Shown in pieces: positions 44,684-53,494 of a stretch of 64,000 nucleotides of DNA. This stretch comes from Agreia sp. COWG (GTDB lineage Bacteria > Actinomycetota > Actinomycetes > Actinomycetales > Microbacteriaceae). Each line of letters begins with the position of its first letter. Within the stretch, counting starts at the first letter, position 1. Below the pieces are notes generated by a model. The model did not search any database and was not told the origin of the DNA. It worked only from the letters and a program-made list of their open reading frames with translations. The stretch covers positions 496,001 through 560,000 of the forward strand of contig NZ_LR882035.1 of assembly GCF_904528075.1 (NCBI RefSeq), written 5' to 3'. The translations under genes and the position numbers were made by a program.

Positions 44684-44860
44684 ATGGGCAATCAACCGCG
44701 CAGCGGTATCGCCACTCGTGCAGTCCCTCGTCTGCCTCCCGCCGCGCAGGCTTCCTCGCCCGTGCGACACAACGAGACGGTCATCAGGACGAAGCCGGCC
44801 TCGCGCACCACTGCAGACAACGTTGTCCACGTTCTTTCTCGAAAGGAATTCACACAGTGA
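44684..44860 (+). CDS. Small ORF (58 aa) translationally coupled to the sugar-binding protein gene
   Basis: ATG 44684 follows a strong AAAGGAG by eight bases, and the TGA stop overlaps the GTG start of the binding protein gene (GTGA at 44857-44860). The product is basic and Pro/Arg/Thr-rich without membrane segment: [19 protein letters not shown], then [16 protein letters not shown]. It may be a leader peptide controlling the operon or an unrecognised small protein. No homologue comes to mind. The downstream gene also has its own AAAGGAA. Confidence 0.5.
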   Translation: MGNQPRSGIATRAVPRLPPAAQASSPVRHNETVIRTKPASRTTADNVVHVLSRKEFTQ

Positions 44861-45990
44861 AAATCAAAACCCTTCTCGCCGGCGTCGCCGCCGGTGCGAT
44901 GATCATCGGGCTCTCGGCCTGCTCCAGCGGTGCTGGTGGCGGAGACAGCACCTCTGCTGCGAAGGGCGACGGCGGCCTCATCGGCGTCGCGATGCCCACC
45001 AAGTCGAGCGAGCGCTGGATCCAGGACGGCGACGCCGTCAAGAAGCAGCTCGAAGACGCCGGCTACAAGGTCGACCTGCAGTACGCAGAAGACGACATCC
45101 CCACGCAGGTCTCGCAGATCGAGAACATGATCACCAAGGGCGCAGAGGCCCTGATCGTCGCCTCGATCGACGGAACCACGCTCACGAGCGTGCTGCAGGA
45201 CGCCAAGGACGCGAAGATCCCGGTCATCGCCTACGACCGCCTCATCCGCGACACCGAGAACGTGGACTACTACGCCTCGTTCGACAACTTCAAGGTCGGC
45301 CAGCAGCAGGCCTGGTCGCTTCTGAACGGCCTCGGTCTGACCGAGCTCGACGGAACCGCCAAGTCGGGTGCCCCCGCCGGCCCGTTCAACATCGAGCTGT
45401 TCGCCGGTTCGCCCGACGACAACAACGCCACGTTCTTCTTCAACGGAGCGATGGACGTTCTGCAGCCCTACATCGACAAGAAGACCCTCGTCGTCGGCAG
45501 TGGCCAGACCGACTTCCAGCAGGTCGCAACCCTCCGTTGGGACGGCGAAGTCGCCCAGAGCCGCATGGAGGACATCCTGACCTCCACGTACTCCGACGGA
45601 ACCAAGAAGGTCAACGGCGTTCTCTCGCCCTATGACGGTCTCTCGCGAGGCATCATCTCGGCCCTGACCGACGCCGGCTACTCGGTGGGCGCCTCATGGC
45701 CCATCATCTCCGGCCAGGATTCCGAGCTCGACAGCGTGAAGGCCATCAACGGCGGCGAGCAGTACGCCACCATCTTCAAGGACACCCGCCAGCTGGCGAC
45801 CGTGGCCGTGAACATGGCGACCGCACTGCTGCAGGGCAAGGAGCCCGAGGTGAACAACACCAAGGACTACGACAACGGCAAGAAGGTCGTTCCCTCCTAC
45901 CTGCTCGACTCGCAGATCGTCGTGAAAGACAACATCAAGACCGTGCTCGTCGACTCCGGTTACTGGACCGAAGCCGAGATCTCGGGCTAA
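44857..45990 (+). CDS. chvE: Multiple-monosaccharide ABC transporter substrate-binding lipoprotein (ChvE type)
   Basis: The 377-residue protein has a lipoprotein signal with lipobox GLSAC (Cys 22), then the type-I periplasmic binding fold of the ChvE/xylose group: [102 protein letters not shown]. It would bind aldoses such as xylose, arabinose or galactose outside the cell and hand them to GguAB. The gene symbol follows the Agrobacterium name for the family. GTG 44857 is the start. A long hairpin lies between it and the ATPase gene. Confidence 0.92.
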   Translation: MKIKTLLAGVAAGAMIIGLSACSSGAGGGDSTSAAKGDGGLIGVAMPTKSSERWIQDGDAVKKQLEDAGYKVDLQYAEDDIPTQVSQIENMITKGAEALIVASIDGTTLTSVLQDAKDAKIPVIAYDRLIRDTENVDYYASFDNFKVGQQQAWSLLNGLGLTELDGTAKSGAPAGPFNIELFAGSPDDNNATFFFNGAMDVLQPYIDKKTLVVGSGQTDFQQVATLRWDGEVAQSRMEDILTSTYSDGTKKVNGVLSPYDGLSRGIISALTDAGYSVGASWPIISGQDSELDSVKAINGGEQYATIFKDTRQLATVAVNMATALLQGKEPEVNNTKDYDNGKKVVPSYLLDSQIVVKDNIKTVLVDSGYWTEAEISG

Positions 45991-46002
45991 CACCCGCACA
46001 AT

Positions 46003-46054
46003 CCGGATGCCCCGGGTGCGCGACCTTCACGGGTCGCGCACCCGGGACATCCGG
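46003..46054 (+). promoter_or_regulatory. Intra-operon hairpin between binding protein and ATPase genes
   Basis: A 22-bp stem with one mismatch: CCGGATG pairs with CATCCGG, and CCCGGGTGCGCGACC with GGTCGCGCACCCGGG, around a short loop. There is no T-run, so it more likely protects the upstream mRNA and sets the higher level of the binding protein than terminates. Confidence 0.8.
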
Positions 46055-46131
46055 TCTCTCGTGCGTCACGCACCACCCCAGCACGTCGCACCACACACCA
46101 CTCACCCCACCCAGCAAGGAAGCAAGGTTCG

Positions 46132-47673
46132 ATGATGACGGACGCTCCGCTCAACATCCTCGAGATGCGGGGAATCACCAAGACGTTCCCCGGCGTCAAG
46201 GCACTGCAAGACGTGACCATCACCGTCGGCCGCGGCCAGGTGCACGCCATCTGCGGCGAGAACGGTGCCGGCAAGTCCACCCTCATGAAGGTGCTCTCTG
46301 GCGTCTACCCGTTCGGCACCTACGAAGGCGACATCGTCTTCGAGAACAAGACGGTGGAGTTCAAAGACATCCGCGACTCCGAGGCCGAGGGCATCGTCAT
46401 CATCCATCAGGAGCTGGCGCTCAGCCCGTACCTGTCGATCGCCGAGAACATCTTCCTCAACAACGAGCAGCGCGGCGGCCTGGGGCTCATCGACTGGAAC
46501 AAGACCAACAACGAGGCGGCCAAGCTGCTCGCCCGAGTCGGGCTGCGCGAGAACCCGACCACCAAGATCATGGACATCGGCGTCGGCAAGCAGCAGCTCG
46601 TCGAGATCGCCAAGGCCCTGTCGAAGAAGGTGAAGCTGCTCATCCTCGACGAGCCCACCGCGGCCCTGAACGACGAAGACAGCGACCACCTGCTCAACCT
46701 GATCCTGCACCTGAAAGAGCAGGGAATCACGGCCATCATCATCAGCCACAAGTTGAACGAGATCAAGAAGGTCGCCGACTCGGTCACCGTCATCCGCGAC
46801 GGCAAGACGATCGAGACGATCGTCAAGAACGACGTCACCGAAGAGCGCATCATCAAAGACATGGTGGGGCGCGACCTCGAGAACCGCTACCCCGACCACA
46901 CCCCGCACATCGGCGACGAGATCCTTCGCGTCGAAGACTGGACCGCCCACCACCCGCAGGACCCGAGCCGGGTGATGGTCGACAACGTGAACATCACCGT
47001 TCGCCGCGGCGAGATCGTGGGCATCGCGGGGCTCATGGGCGCCGGCCGCACCGAGTTCGCGATGAGCCTCTTCGGCCGAAGCTACGGATCGAAGATCTCG
47101 GGTCGCGTGTTCAAGAACGGCGTCGAGATCAAGACACGCACCGTCTCGGAGGCGATCGCGAACGGCCTCGCCTACGCCACGGAGGATCGCAAGACCTACG
47201 GTCTGAATCTCATCGACGACATCAAGCGCAACATCTCGATGGCGGCGCTGAAGAAGCTGGAGAAGCTCGGCCTGGTCGACGACGGCCAGGAGTGGACCGT
47301 CGCCAACGAGTACCGCAAGAGCATGAACATCAAGTCGCCCACGGTTCTGGCGAAGACCGGCAAGCTGTCGGGCGGAAACCAGCAGAAGGTCGTGCTGTCG
47401 AAGTGGATCTACTCCGACCCAGACGTTCTGATCCTCGACGAGCCCACCCGCGGCATCGACGTGGGAGCGAAGTACGAGATCTACAGCATCATCAACAAGC
47501 TGGCGGCCGAGGGCAAGGGCGTGATCGTCATCTCTTCGGAGCTGCCGGAGCTGCTCGGAATCTGCGACCGCATCTACGCCCTCAGCGAGGGACGCATCAC
47601 CGGCGAACTGCCGATCGACCAGGCGAGCCCCGAGGCTCTGCTCAAACTCATGACCATGGAAAAGGCCCGCTAG
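46132..47673 (+). CDS. gguA: Monosaccharide ABC transporter ATP-binding protein (GguA type)
   Basis: The 513-residue protein contains two ABC domains. The first has Walker [10 protein letters not shown], the Q-loop [11 protein letters not shown], signature [14 protein letters not shown] and Walker [12 protein letters not shown]. The second has the usual degenerate Walker [10 protein letters not shown], a full LSGGNQQKV signature and [13 protein letters not shown]. This arrangement is normal for carbohydrate importers of the RbsA/MglA/GguA class. It powers GguB with sugar from ChvE. ATG 46132 or 46135 follows AAGGAAGCAAGG. Confidence 0.95.
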   Translation: MMTDAPLNILEMRGITKTFPGVKALQDVTITVGRGQVHAICGENGAGKSTLMKVLSGVYPFGTYEGDIVFENKTVEFKDIRDSEAEGIVIIHQELALSPYLSIAENIFLNNEQRGGLGLIDWNKTNNEAAKLLARVGLRENPTTKIMDIGVGKQQLVEIAKALSKKVKLLILDEPTAALNDEDSDHLLNLILHLKEQGITAIIISHKLNEIKKVADSVTVIRDGKTIETIVKNDVTEERIIKDMVGRDLENRYPDHTPHIGDEILRVEDWTAHHPQDPSRVMVDNVNITVRRGEIVGIAGLMGAGRTEFAMSLFGRSYGSKISGRVFKNGVEIKTRTVSEAIANGLAYATEDRKTYGLNLIDDIKRNISMAALKKLEKLGLVDDGQEWTVANEYRKSMNIKSPTVLAKTGKLSGGNQQKVVLSKWIYSDPDVLILDEPTRGIDVGAKYEIYSIINKLAAEGKGVIVISSELPELLGICDRIYALSEGRITGELPIDQASPEALLKLMTMEKAR

Positions 47674-47706
47674 CGCCCGCGCTGGTGGAAATAGGAGCAC
47701 AACGAC

Positions 47707-48948
47707 ATGTCTAACCTCGAGACCAAGCCCGCCGACGGCGTCGCGGCCGGCAGCCAGGTGAATCCCGTCGAGAACAGGTTCACCGACAGGTTCAGCCACA
47801 TCCTGAGCGACCTGGGCAAGAACGGTATCTTCCTCGCACTGATCCTGGTGGTCGTGCTATTCAGCGTGCTGACCGACGGCATCCTGCTGCGGCCGCAGAA
47901 CATCTCGAACCTGATCGTGCAGAACGGCTACATCCTCGTTCTCGCGATCGGAATGGTGATGGTCATCATCGCCGGCCACATCGACCTCTCCGTCGGATCG
48001 GTCGCCGCCTTCGTCGGCGCCGTCTCTGGCGTCTTCGCCGTGGACTGGGGGCTGCCGTGGTGGCTGTCGATCCTCCTGTCTCTTCTGGTCGGTGCTCTCG
48101 TGGGTGTCTGGCAGGGCTTCTGGATCGCCTTCGTGGGCATACCCGCGTTCATCGTGACGCTGGCGGGAATGCTCATCTTCCGCGGCCTCGCCCTGGTGGT
48201 TCTCGGCAGTGCCAGCATCGGCTCGTTTCCCAGCGAATACCGTGCTGTCGGAAACGGCTTCCTCAGCAACGTCTTCGGCGAATTCGAGATCGACCCGCTC
48301 ACCCTCGGCGTTGCGGCCATCGCCATCATCGCGCTCATCGTGCAGCAGTTCCGCACCCGCAAGGGTCGCTCGAGCTACGGCCAGGCCGTTGAACCCCTCG
48401 CCTGGTTCGTCGCCAAGCTGGTGCTCATCGCCGCGGCCATCGGCTTCTTCGCCTACGCGCTCGCCAGCTACAAGGGCATTCCCGCCACCCTGATCGTGCT
48501 CGCCGTGCTCGTGCTCATCTACGGCATCGTGATGAACCGCTCCGTCTTCGGTCGCCACATCTACGCCATCGGTGGAAACCTGCACGCCGCCGAACTGTCG
48601 GGCATCAAGACCCGCAACGTCACGTTCTGGCTGTTCGTCAACATGGGCTTCCTGGCCGCCCTCGCCGGCCTCATCTTCACCGCTCGCCTCAACCTCGCCG
48701 GTCCGAAGGCCGGTGACGGTTTCGAGCTCGAGGCCATCTCGGCAGCCTTCATCGGTGGGGCCGCGGTGCAGGGTGGTGTCGGAACGATCGGTGGCGCCAT
48801 CATCGGTGGCCTGATCATCGGCGTGCTGAACAACGGCATGTCGATCATGGGTATCGGCATCGAGTGGCAGCAGGCCGTCAAGGGCCTCGTGCTGCTGTTC
48901 GCCGTTGCCTTCGACGTGTACAACAAGCGCCGCTCCGGAGGACGCTGA
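47707..48948 (+). CDS. gguB: Monosaccharide ABC transporter permease (GguB type)
   Basis: The 413-residue protein has about ten membrane segments and the features of the ribose/xylose permease family: GMVMVIIAGHIDLSVGSVAAF, WIAFVGIPAFIVTLAGMLIFRGLAL, YAIGGNLHAAELSGIKTRN, LAGPKAGDGFELEAISAAFIGGAAVQGGVGTIGGAIIGG. It carries the extra loop typical of GguB/XylH compared with RbsC. AGGAG precedes ATG 47707. Its final bases (CGGAGGACGC) provide a ribosome binding site for the next gene. Confidence 0.95.
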   Translation: MSNLETKPADGVAAGSQVNPVENRFTDRFSHILSDLGKNGIFLALILVVVLFSVLTDGILLRPQNISNLIVQNGYILVLAIGMVMVIIAGHIDLSVGSVAAFVGAVSGVFAVDWGLPWWLSILLSLLVGALVGVWQGFWIAFVGIPAFIVTLAGMLIFRGLALVVLGSASIGSFPSEYRAVGNGFLSNVFGEFEIDPLTLGVAAIAIIALIVQQFRTRKGRSSYGQAVEPLAWFVAKLVLIAAAIGFFAYALASYKGIPATLIVLAVLVLIYGIVMNRSVFGRHIYAIGGNLHAAELSGIKTRNVTFWLFVNMGFLAALAGLIFTARLNLAGPKAGDGFELEAISAAFIGGAAVQGGVGTIGGAIIGGLIIGVLNNGMSIMGIGIEWQQAVKGLVLLFAVAFDVYNKRRSGGR

Positions 48949-50390
48949 TCACTCAGAGCTTCGCCCCGAGCCCGGGCGAGATCCACGTCGTTCTCGGCGT
49001 GGACTCGCCCGGGCTCGATCGCGTCCTGACGCGGCTCGCCGAGGCTGTTCCATTCGGTCACGTGCGCCGCACCTCCAGCCTCACGGCCACGCTCGATTTG
49101 GCAGACAACCTCTTTCTCGGCATCGAGCCGCGGCGGAGGGTGTGGGGCCTGCCCGGCATCGTCGATCGCCGGGCGCTGCGGGCAGAGGCCACGACTCTGC
49201 TTCGGCGCGTCGACGTCGACGCTCCGGTGCCGACGCTCGCCGCCGACCTCGATCCGGCGTCGCGGCTGCTCGTCGAGGTGGCCCGCGCCCTCGCCCACGG
49301 TGCCACCGTGCTGGCGGTGCACGAGCCCGCCGCCGGCCTGACCGATGCGGCGGCCGATCGGGTCGCGCGCGTGCTGCGTGGCCTTGCAGACGATGGGCTC
49401 GTCGTCGTCGTCGCCTCCCAGCGGCCGACGTTCGCATTCGAGTTCGGCGATGCGGTCTCGGCGCTCGTCGGCGATTCGATCGTGCCCTGCACCCGGCCCG
49501 GTGAGACGACGCCGGATGCGCGAGAGCTCCTGCTCCGCACCATGGCGGGGGCGGGTTCCGTCTCCGGGGCGGCCGGCCCTGGCGCGCCCGCGGCGCACCG
49601 CCCAGACGCGACGGCCGCGAACCCTTCGCCGGCGGTATCCGACGCGGCGGCATCCGGCCCAGCGTTCGAGGTCGTGAACTGGAGCACCAACGACGAATTC
49701 GAGCGCGCTCGGCCGACCGTCGTCAACGCCTCTCTGACCGTGGCGGCAGGCGAGGTCGTGGGCCTCGCCGGGCTCGACGGGTCGGGCCGTAACGAGCTCT
49801 TGCTGAGCGTCTTCGGGCGTACGGCGGGAACGGAGCCCGGGGGAGCGGTGCTGCTCGACGGGCTGCCCGTCGACACCAGCACCCCGCAGGCGGCGATCGG
49901 CAACGGCATCTTCATGATCACGACCGTGCAGCCCAAATATCGCGTGAAGATCGTGGGCGGCATCTCGGCTCCCGCCTCGAACACGATGCTGCCGGCGCTC
50001 ATTCGGGCCGGAGTGGTGTCGCGCGACGACGAGGGCGGAGTGGCGACCCCGGCGGGGCGAGCGCTCGATGCGGCGCGGCTGAGGGGCCGCGACGACGAGT
50101 GGACGCGCATCCGCAGCCTGCTCGAGCTGTTCCCCGAGAGCGCCCACCGCGTGTTGCTGCTCGTTGAGCCCACCAGGGAGTTGACCCAGGAGCGTCGCGA
50201 GGAGGTATGGCGTCTCGTCGCGGGCATCCGTCAGGTGGGCAAGAGCGTCGTCGTCTCGTCGGCGAGCATCGACGAACTACTCGCGATCGGCGACCGGATC
50301 GTGGCCATGGCCGACGGCCGCGTGGTGGCCGAACTGCCGGCGACCGCAGCGACGCCGCTCGAGGTGCTGCGCCGCGTCGCGATCCACTGA
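48945..50390 (+). CDS. Degenerate double-ABC protein (pseudo-ATPase of the RbsA/GguA type)
   Basis: About 482 residues follow the two-domain layout of the carbohydrate ABC ATPases, but the nucleotide sites are lost. In the first half Walker A is replaced by GVDSPGLDRVL after PGEIHVVL, the signature region reads DLDPASRLLVEVARALAHG, and Walker B is VLAVHEPAAGL (Asp to His). In the second half GLDGSGRNELLLSVFG is family-like, but the LSGGN signature is absent and Walker B is LLLVEPTREL (Asp to Val). The ending SSASIDELLAIGDRIVAMADGRVVAELPA is well kept. The frame is open, GC-biased and without stops. Start uncertain: a CTG at 48945 overlaps the gguB stop behind GGAGG; a GTG at 48864 lies inside gguB. 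Confidence 0.75.
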   Translation: MITQSFAPSPGEIHVVLGVDSPGLDRVLTRLAEAVPFGHVRRTSSLTATLDLADNLFLGIEPRRRVWGLPGIVDRRALRAEATTLLRRVDVDAPVPTLAADLDPASRLLVEVARALAHGATVLAVHEPAAGLTDAAADRVARVLRGLADDGLVVVVASQRPTFAFEFGDAVSALVGDSIVPCTRPGETTPDARELLLRTMAGAGSVSGAAGPGAPAAHRPDATAANPSPAVSDAAASGPAFEVVNWSTNDEFERARPTVVNASLTVAAGEVVGLAGLDGSGRNELLLSVFGRTAGTEPGGAVLLDGLPVDTSTPQAAIGNGIFMITTVQPKYRVKIVGGISAPASNTMLPALIRAGVVSRDDEGGVATPAGRALDAARLRGRDDEWTRIRSLLELFPESAHRVLLLVEPTRELTQERREEVWRLVAGIRQVGKSVVVSSASIDELLAIGDRIVAMADGRVVAELPATAATPLEVLRRVAIH

Positions 50391-50444
50391 GTCGCGCAGC
50401 GAGTTCGGCGGTCGGCCATGCACCGGGCGGCCGCACGAGGCCGT

Positions 50445-51125
50445 TCAGTCTGAGGGCGAGCCCTCGGCGAGCACCGCGAGCTCTGCGAGTACCCGGGGGT
50501 CTGCCAGCACACGAAAGTGTCCGCCCGTGGCGAGCCGCACGTTCTTCGCCCCGACGAGCTCGCTGCCCTCGGGAACGTGCGGATCGAACAGCCCGTAGAT
50601 CGACACGATGCGCGCGTTGACGGCGCGCTCGAGCCCCAGCGCTCGAATGACAGCGTTCCCCGGCGAGAAGATGCGAAGGCTCGGCAGCACGAGAAAAGGG
50701 GCATAACGCGATCCGCCGAACGGCGCGGCGACCGCCAACATGGAGTGAACCCGGGCGACGCCCTCTCCGTGCGTCATCACGTATTTGCCGATCAGACCGC
50801 CCTTGCTGTGGGCGACGAGCACGACGCCCGTGAGCTCGTGCGCCACCAGGTAGCGCTCGACCCGGTCAGCGGCCTCGATCACGGGACGGTTGTTCCAGTT
50901 GAGGTCGTCGATCACGTGCACCGGATGTCCCCGGTCGTGCATCGCCGTCACGAGCGGCTGCAGGAAACGCCAGGTCTCATACACTCCGGGCAGCACCACG
51001 ATCGGTGTGCCGCTACCCGATGCGAAGGTCGACGGCGGCGTACGGCCCACGATCGCCCTGGCCTGCCAGTACAGCGCGTAGGCATAGTCGCGAGCCCACC
51101 ACGAGGCGTCGCGCAGCAGCTTCAC
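50445..51125 (-). CDS. Alpha/beta-hydrolase (lipase-like)
   Basis: The 226-residue protein has PIVVLPGVYETWRFLQPLVTAMHDRGHPVHVIDDL, the nucleophile elbow VLVAHSKGGLIG (AHSKG in place of GHSMG), AAPFGGSRYAP and a late histidine in GGHFRVLADPRV. It resembles esterases of the PGAP1/LipA-like group that act on lipids or acyl esters. No signal peptide; ATG 51125 is the natural start. The gene converges with the transporter operon. Confidence 0.85.
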   Translation of the reverse strand: MKLLRDASWWARDYAYALYWQARAIVGRTPPSTFASGSGTPIVVLPGVYETWRFLQPLVTAMHDRGHPVHVIDDLNWNNRPVIEAADRVERYLVAHELTGVVLVAHSKGGLIGKYVMTHGEGVARVHSMLAVAAPFGGSRYAPFLVLPSLRIFSPGNAVIRALGLERAVNARIVSIYGLFDPHVPEGSELVGAKNVRLATGGHFRVLADPRVLAELAVLAEGSPSD

Positions 51126-51215
51126 AACGCCGCCCCGATCATCGTCTCAGCGTACGGGCGTTGCGCCGCAGATCGGGAGTCGTCATGCGGCGGTTGTGCC
51201 GAGGTCTGGGCTTTG

Positions 51216-51797
51216 CTAGGCGGAGATGTCCGCCACGGATGCGCTGTTCACGCTCAGCACGCGCCACGAGCCGTCGGTCCACTCGATCGTGTTGATGGCG
51301 GCGTTGTCGATGTGGGGGATCTCGACTCCGAGGATGGCGGAGAGGGTGTAGCGGATGATCGTTCCGTGGCAGACGGCGGCGAGCGTCGCATCCGGCCCGT
51401 CGATCGGCAGGCGCGTGTCGCGGATCTCTTCGATGGCGCGCATTCCGCGGGCCACGACCGACTCGCGGCTCTCGATGTCGGGGTACTCGGCCGTGGGCTC
51501 GTCGGGGATGTGACCCTCCGGCGCCGTGCCCTCGCGGCTCGCGTAGTCGCGCTCGATGAGGTCGTCGTAGCTGGCGCCGAGATCGATGCCGAGGGCGTCG
51601 GCGATGATGCTCGCGGTCTCGCGTGCGCGCATCAGCGGGGAGGAGACGATGGCGGTGAGACCCTCGTCGGCGAGCAGAGCGGCGGTCTCGACAGCCTGCG
51701 CGCGACCTGTCGCGTTCAGGGGAACGTCGCTGGAGCCCTGCAGGAGGCCATCGCGATTCCAATCGGTCTGTCCGTGCCGGATGAGTTCGATGCGCAT
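51216..51797 (-). CDS. Histidine phosphatase family protein (phosphoglycerate mutase-like)
   Basis: The 193-residue protein has the RHG motif ELIRHGQTDWNRDGLLQGSSDVPLN at residues 4-28 (phospho-accepting His), SSPLMRARETA, and the second histidine in AVCHGTIIRY. It is a cytosolic phosphatase of the cofactor-dependent mutase fold; similar proteins act on 3-phosphoglycerate, alpha-ribazole phosphate or broad phosphoesters. The neighbours do not point to a specific substrate. Confidence 0.93.
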   Translation of the reverse strand: MRIELIRHGQTDWNRDGLLQGSSDVPLNATGRAQAVETAALLADEGLTAIVSSPLMRARETASIIADALGIDLGASYDDLIERDYASREGTAPEGHIPDEPTAEYPDIESRESVVARGMRAIEEIRDTRLPIDGPDATLAAVCHGTIIRYTLSAILGVEIPHIDNAAINTIEWTDGSWRVLSVNSASVADISA

Positions 51798-51980
51798 GGC
51801 TGAAGGCTTTCTGAGGCGGGAGTTGTCGTGGGGCGGCCACGCCGAGCGGGCTGCGCATCAATGGTAGAACGTGGAGTGCGGGTGCAGGTCGAGTGTGCGC
51901 CGATGTGCACGTATGTTCCCGCGCGAGGCGGCTCGTCTCTGGCGTCTTGTGAGTTCACTTTCGCCTGAGAGAATGCAGCC

Positions 51981-52256
51981 ATGACGAAGAAGATCACGAC
52001 GGCGCTGGCCGAACTCATCAAGGCGCTGGGTAAGCACGCGGAGATCGCCGCAACGCCCGATGCGTCGGTGTCTAAGACCGAGCGCGCGACGTTGCGCGTG
52101 CAGAAGGCGGCCACCGCCTACCTGTCCTCACTTCCCGCGAAGAAGCGCATGGTGAACCCTTTTCTCGGCGTCGTCGACGACCGTATCGACGACGACCTGC
52201 GTGCGGCGCTCGAGTCCGAGCGCGCGGCGGCGAAGGGCGACAAGAAGAAGTCCTAG
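51981..52256 (+). CDS. Hypothetical protein, 91 aa
   Basis: This small, helical, basic protein (MTKKITTALAELIKALGKHAEIA ... RVQKAATAYLSSLPAKKRMVNPF ... DDLRAALESERAAAKGDKKKS) has no cysteine or membrane segment. GAGAAT lies six bases before the ATG. A lysine-rich tail suggests nucleic acid contact, but this is only inference. It is followed at once by a large palindrome. Confidence 0.65.
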   Translation: MTKKITTALAELIKALGKHAEIAATPDASVSKTERATLRVQKAATAYLSSLPAKKRMVNPFLGVVDDRIDDDLRAALESERAAAKGDKKKS

Positions 52257-52263
52257 CCGCGCG

Positions 52264-52332
52264 CGTCTGTGCCCGATTCCCCTCGATTGGTGCCCTTCGC
52301 CGGCAGCAATTGAGGGCTTTCGGGCACAGACG
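52264..52332. repeat. 69-bp near-perfect palindrome (long hairpin)
   Basis: The outer arms CGTCTGTGCCCGA and TCGGGCACAGACG pair perfectly over 13 bp. After a 3x3 mismatch, CCCTC pairs with GAGGG, ATTG with CAAT and TGCC with GGCA, leaving a 7-base loop. No T-run follows. It lies between a plus-strand small gene and a convergent MarR gene. Confidence 0.9.
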
Positions 52333-52394
52333 GCGGCCTCGGCACGGTGTCGGGTGAGCGATCGGACCGGCAAGCCGCCTGGCGCGCGGCTCGA

Positions 52395-52436
52395 TCAGCG
52401 ACCGGCGGTCAGCGAGCGGCGGTCAGCGACCGGCGG
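52395..52436. repeat. Tandem repeat, three 14-bp units
   Basis: Units TCAGCGACCGGCGG, TCAGCGAGCGGCGG and TCAGCGACCGGCGG follow each other directly; a degenerate half unit continues to 52450, just before the stop codon of the convergent MarR gene. Confidence 0.85.
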
Positions 52437-52451
52437 TTGACGGTCAGCGGT

Positions 52452-52961
52452 TCAGGACGTCGGCGCGCTCGCGATAGCCCAGAGTGCCGAGCGCAACGCC
52501 TGCTGCTCGGACTCCGGTACGCCGGCCAGCCGATCCGCCAGAGCGGCATCCCGTTTGAGTGTCACGCGTTCGAAGATCGCGGCACCCGCTTTCGTCGCCT
52601 CAGGGATGCGCACCCTCCTGTCGGTCGTGGACGCGCTGCGCACGATGAAGCCGTGGCCCTCGAGGCGGTCCAGCACGGCGATGAGGGTGGTCTTGTCGAT
52701 TCCGAGCTGGCGCGCGATCTCGAGCTGCGTGCGCGGGATGCCGTCGGTCACCACCGAGAGCACCAGCCAGTCGCGCAGGTCGGCGAGTCCTGCGGCCTTG
52801 GCCACGGCATCGAAATCGCCGCGCAACACCTCGGAAGCGCGGTGCATCAGCCAGGTGAGATCTGCGGTCTCGACATCGTCGACCGACGAGCAGGCCCGGC
52901 CGGCACGAGACGCGGTGCCGTCACAGGCCCCGGGTGCGGCGGTCGGCGGCTCGGAGGACAT
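52452..52961 (-). CDS. MarR family transcriptional regulator
   Basis: The 169-residue protein has the MarR winged helix: LADLRDWLVLSVVTDGIPRTQLEIARQLGIDKTTLIAVLDRLEGHGFIVRSASTTDRRVRIPEAT. The first 30 residues are unstructured and contain two cysteines. ATG 52961 is preferred to a GTG one codon earlier. It is divergent from the DoxX-like gene at 53063; an inverted repeat over that gene's promoter is a candidate binding site. Confidence 0.88.
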   Translation of the reverse strand: MSSEPPTAAPGACDGTASRAGRACSSVDDVETADLTWLMHRASEVLRGDFDAVAKAAGLADLRDWLVLSVVTDGIPRTQLEIARQLGIDKTTLIAVLDRLEGHGFIVRSASTTDRRVRIPEATKAGAAIFERVTLKRDAALADRLAGVPESEQQALRSALWAIASAPTS

Positions 52962-53002
52962 CACACAAGGGTACGTCGTCCACCCGGGAATCGTCCATAA
53001 CC

Positions 53003-53039
53003 AGATCGTCTTGCATCGGATGATCTCGTGTCGTACTAT
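53003..53039 (+). promoter_or_regulatory. Promoter of the DoxX-like gene with overlapping inverted repeat
   Basis: -35 TTGCAT (53011-53016), 17-base spacer, -10 TACTAT (53034-53039). The repeat AGATCGTC...GATGATCT (53003-53010 and 53019-53026, one mismatch) spans the -35, a fitting site for the divergent MarR protein. Confidence 0.7.
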
Positions 53040-53062
53040 TGCGATCGACCTCAGGAGAAATC

Positions 53063-53413
53063 ATGTTCATCGCATCACTCGTCGTATCAGCCTTGCTCGC
53101 CCTCGCCGTCGGCGGTTCGGGCGCCATGAAGCTCACCAAGAACGACGGGGTGATGGCCGGCATGGACGCCGTGCGCGTTCCGCGCGACCGCGTCTGGGTG
53201 CTCGGGGCGCTCGAGGTCGCCGCGGCGCTCGGTCTGATCATCGGCATCGTCTGGTGGCCGCTCGGCGTGGCCGCCGCCATCGGCGTGATCCTCTACTTCG
53301 TGGGTGCGATCGTGGCACACATCCGCGTCGGCGACACCAAGGGCCTCGGTGCCCCGGCGGTGTTGCTGGTGCTCGGGGTCGCGGCGCTCGTGCTGCGCCT
53401 GCTCAGCGTCTAG
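53063..53413 (+). CDS. DoxX-like membrane protein
   Basis: The 116-residue protein has four membrane segments and the DoxX-2 pattern FIASLVVSALLALAVGGSGAMKLTK, RVWVLGALEVAAALGLIIGIVWWPLGVAAAIGVILYFVGAIVAHIRVGD. Such proteins are often found beside MarR regulators and are linked to redox or thiol stress. ATG 53063 follows AGGAGA. It is divergent from the MarR gene. Confidence 0.88.
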   Translation: MFIASLVVSALLALAVGGSGAMKLTKNDGVMAGMDAVRVPRDRVWVLGALEVAAALGLIIGIVWWPLGVAAAIGVILYFVGAIVAHIRVGDTKGLGAPAVLLVLGVAALVLRLLSV

Positions 53414-53494
53414 GCCTCGACATGGCCGCGCGGCGAGCTACTCGACGAGCGCGACTGGTGCTCGAGCCTTCGACGGGCGCGACTGCGCAGCGGC

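Noticed and set aside
46102..47799. Very long open frame on the minus strand opposite gguA
   Set aside because: It mirrors the codon bias of gguA; its translation is Val/Leu/Asp-rich without any domain, while the plus strand is a clear ABC ATPase.
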